Of a DNA stretch of 64,000 bases, positions 61,935-64,000 are shown piece by piece. The translations under genes were made by a program, and so were the position numbers. The stretch comes from Poecilobothrus nobilitatus. Lineage: Eukaryota > Arthropoda > Insecta > Diptera > Dolichopodidae. Below the pieces are notes generated by a model that saw nothing but the letters and a program-made list of their open reading frames with translations, was not told the origin of the DNA and ran no database searches. The first letter of the stretch is position 1; every line of letters begins with the position of its first letter. Where the stretch lies: the NCBI GenBank assembly GCA_947095535.1, contig OX352774.1:28040496-28104495 (forward strand), in the 5' to 3' direction.

Positions 61935-64000
61935 TTATACAATTCATGAGAAGATTCTTTAACTTTTTACCGCCGATTTTCTATATATATATAAAGATAT
62001 TTTATATTAGTTGTTTTGTTTTTTTCCGTTTTATATGTATATATAGCTCTTTTGTATTATCAAAGCTCACTTTATTATCTTTCAATTATATTATCAAAAA
62101 AAAAAACTTTTCCAGACAGGTAAAAATCTTTTATTTGTGTTTTTCCTTTTTTGATTTTCTCAAAATAATATTTAATTTTTTTTTTTTTAAGTAAAGTTTT
62201 GGTGTACAAAAAAATAAGAAATTTTATAAATAGACAAAGAGAGATAGAGAGAAAAAGATAGTGAATAAAAAAGAATAAGAGAGAGGCAGACACATAAAAA
62301 CCAGAAAATAACAAAAAAAAAAAACAAATATGAAAACAATGTGCAATGATTGTGTCTTGATGAGTCTCAGACCTCAGTTTAAAATTAAACTACGTCTGCT
62401 GTCTATATAATAAGATAGTTATAACATTATATTTTTATTGTTCTGTTTTATTTTAGTTTTTTTTTTTTTGTTATTTTTTTTGAGTCCTATGTCCTCATTA
62501 TTCTGTCTTATATAATTTTTGTTTTTTTTTTTTTTTGTTTTTTTTTATATTATATTTCTCATTTTTCGTTTCACACTTGTATCTTTAACTTAAAAATAAA
62601 AATAAAAAACTAAAACTGATGGCGTCTGATGAGACAAATGGTTTCTAAATGCTATTTTAAATTGCGTTAATTTTCCACAAAATCCCATCAAGTAGTAAAA
62701 CAAAAAAAAAATAAAAAACTGTACAAAATTCTTTATATATTCAAACAAAAGAGTGCAAAAAAGAAAAATTTATTACCCTTTCATTGTCGTATCACATTTT
62801 TACCCTTTCGGACAGTCAATTCAGTTCCAATATACGATTATATATTTTTTGTCTTCTTTTCTTTCACATTTATTTATTGCATTTGTACATTCTATATTTT
62901 ATATAAATATATGTATATATATACATATAAGTATTTCATACTATTGTATATATGTAGTTAGTTAATATCAAAAAATATCCCTTTAAATAAAAATTGTTTT
63001 AAAGTTTTAAATTATCTCTGTTTTTAAAGTTAATCTATCTCTTTTTAACTGGCTAAACAATCTTTTAAAAATTTATTTTATATTTAATACAAAAAAACAA
63101 AAAATTAAAAATTGAATTATGACATTAATGTGCATATTTAAATATGTATGTGTGTATTAATGTAAATATCTAATACATATGACAATAAATATTATAATTA
63201 TTGTTTTATGTGTAGTTTATTTATTTAGTAATATATGTAAAAAAGACTTGCATAATTGTAATATAATCCTTAAAGAATAACGTTTATGTTGAGAATTTTT
63301 TTAGAACTTTATTTAAAAAACAATTAAAAATTAATCAAAATGTTTATCGTTATGATAATAAAGGTAGATCATAAATTTTATATAATATTGTAAACAGTAA
63401 AATATTTTAGTTGCCCCTTAAAGTATGCATTGCTAAATATTTTTTTGTTTTTTTATTTATTTATTAATTTTATTTTATTTACTTTAAATGTTCGTTTTTA
63501 AGTGTGTAATTTTTGTGTCCATCAGAAATTTAAAAAAATATTCAATGTCCGCACTTAATGAAAGATTATAATATAATAAATTAAAATTGAAATGCATTGA
63601 CTGTAACCCTTACCAAAAATATAGTTTTAAGAGATCTTCATTAAAAATCATATATCTATAACTAAATTCAGTAAAAATAAAATAATAGAAATAAAGATTC
63701 TCTTTTAAATTTATATTCCAATGATTCATACATCATCAGTGTATTATAGTAATGCAACAATAATCTGTAAAGTTTTAAAAGATATATCTAGAAAGAAATG
63801 GTAGTCAAATGAGATTTTTAATTTATATCGCAACAACCTATCAAATTTAATTAAGAAACTTTAGAAAAATTATAATCATCGTAACTTGACTCACTGTTTA
63901 TTTAATATCGTTTTAGTTATTTCTTTTTTTAAAACTTTTTTGAGACATACAATATATTAAAATTGTATTACTGTGAATCAATACTGCAAACGGTAAGATT
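61935..64000. other. AT-rich gene-free stretch to window end
   Basis: Contains a purine-rich GAGAGATAGAGAGAAAAAG tract at 62237-62290 and long T runs at 62458-62550. The frames 61946-62194, 62075-62314 and 62753-62965 are hydrophobic translations of AT-rich sequence. Nothing supports a gene. Confidence 0.5.

Overview
The window looks like non-coding nuclear DNA from an arthropod, most likely an insect and possibly a fly. The evidence is extreme AT richness (roughly 80% by eye), constant poly-A and poly-T runs, dense TA/TACATA/ATGTATGTA microsatellites, and several families of small dispersed repeats: tRNA-headed SINEs, non-autonomous DNA transposons with terminal inverted repeats, and elements with GGAC runs. 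Nothing suggests bacteria, an organelle or a virus. I found no intact protein-coding gene, rRNA, functional tRNA gene or CRISPR array. The open frames present are short, low-complexity or inside repeats. The window is best read as intergenic or long-intron sequence. Species and function cannot be fixed from the sequence alone.

Layout. 1-3600 is an extreme A-rich low-complexity block. 3.6-8.0 kb holds a tRNA-derived SINE (4163-4632), a 156-bp block duplicated 1036 bp apart (5704 and 6740), a GC-rich hairpin island (6198-6298), a decayed gene-like remnant with splice-site-like signals (about 6839-7530) and a second SINE family (7785-7972). 8-22.5 kb is mostly AT-rich desert. Its exceptions are coding-like scraps on the minus strand (9934-10453), a GC-richer island (12955-13120) and a compact array of TCCCTNAGGGA palindromes with inverted ends (17797-18023). 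22.5-34 kb is the repeat-rich core: a dispersed element at 22955-23530, a TA-flanked foldback MITE (24487-24835), three loci of one minisatellite-bearing family (27.4-28.0, 29.0-29.5, 32.3-32.9 kb), a near-perfect 31-bp hairpin (28584-28666) and a 1.77-kb element built on a 477-bp tandem repeat (29764-31530). 34-64 kb has more tRNA-headed fragments, further MITE-like elements, a decayed copy of the 477-bp unit (49640-49885), a second copy of the 22.9-kb element (58590-59410) and long empty stretches.

The best-supported single structure is the 481-bp element at 54003-54483. It has about 22-bp terminal inverted repeats and an exact 9-bp flanking duplication (GTTTTGAAC), and its minisatellite interior links it to the three loci at 27-33 kb. 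No genes work together here; the story is the layering and decay of non-autonomous mobile DNA. All family assignments are by eye and need alignment to confirm.
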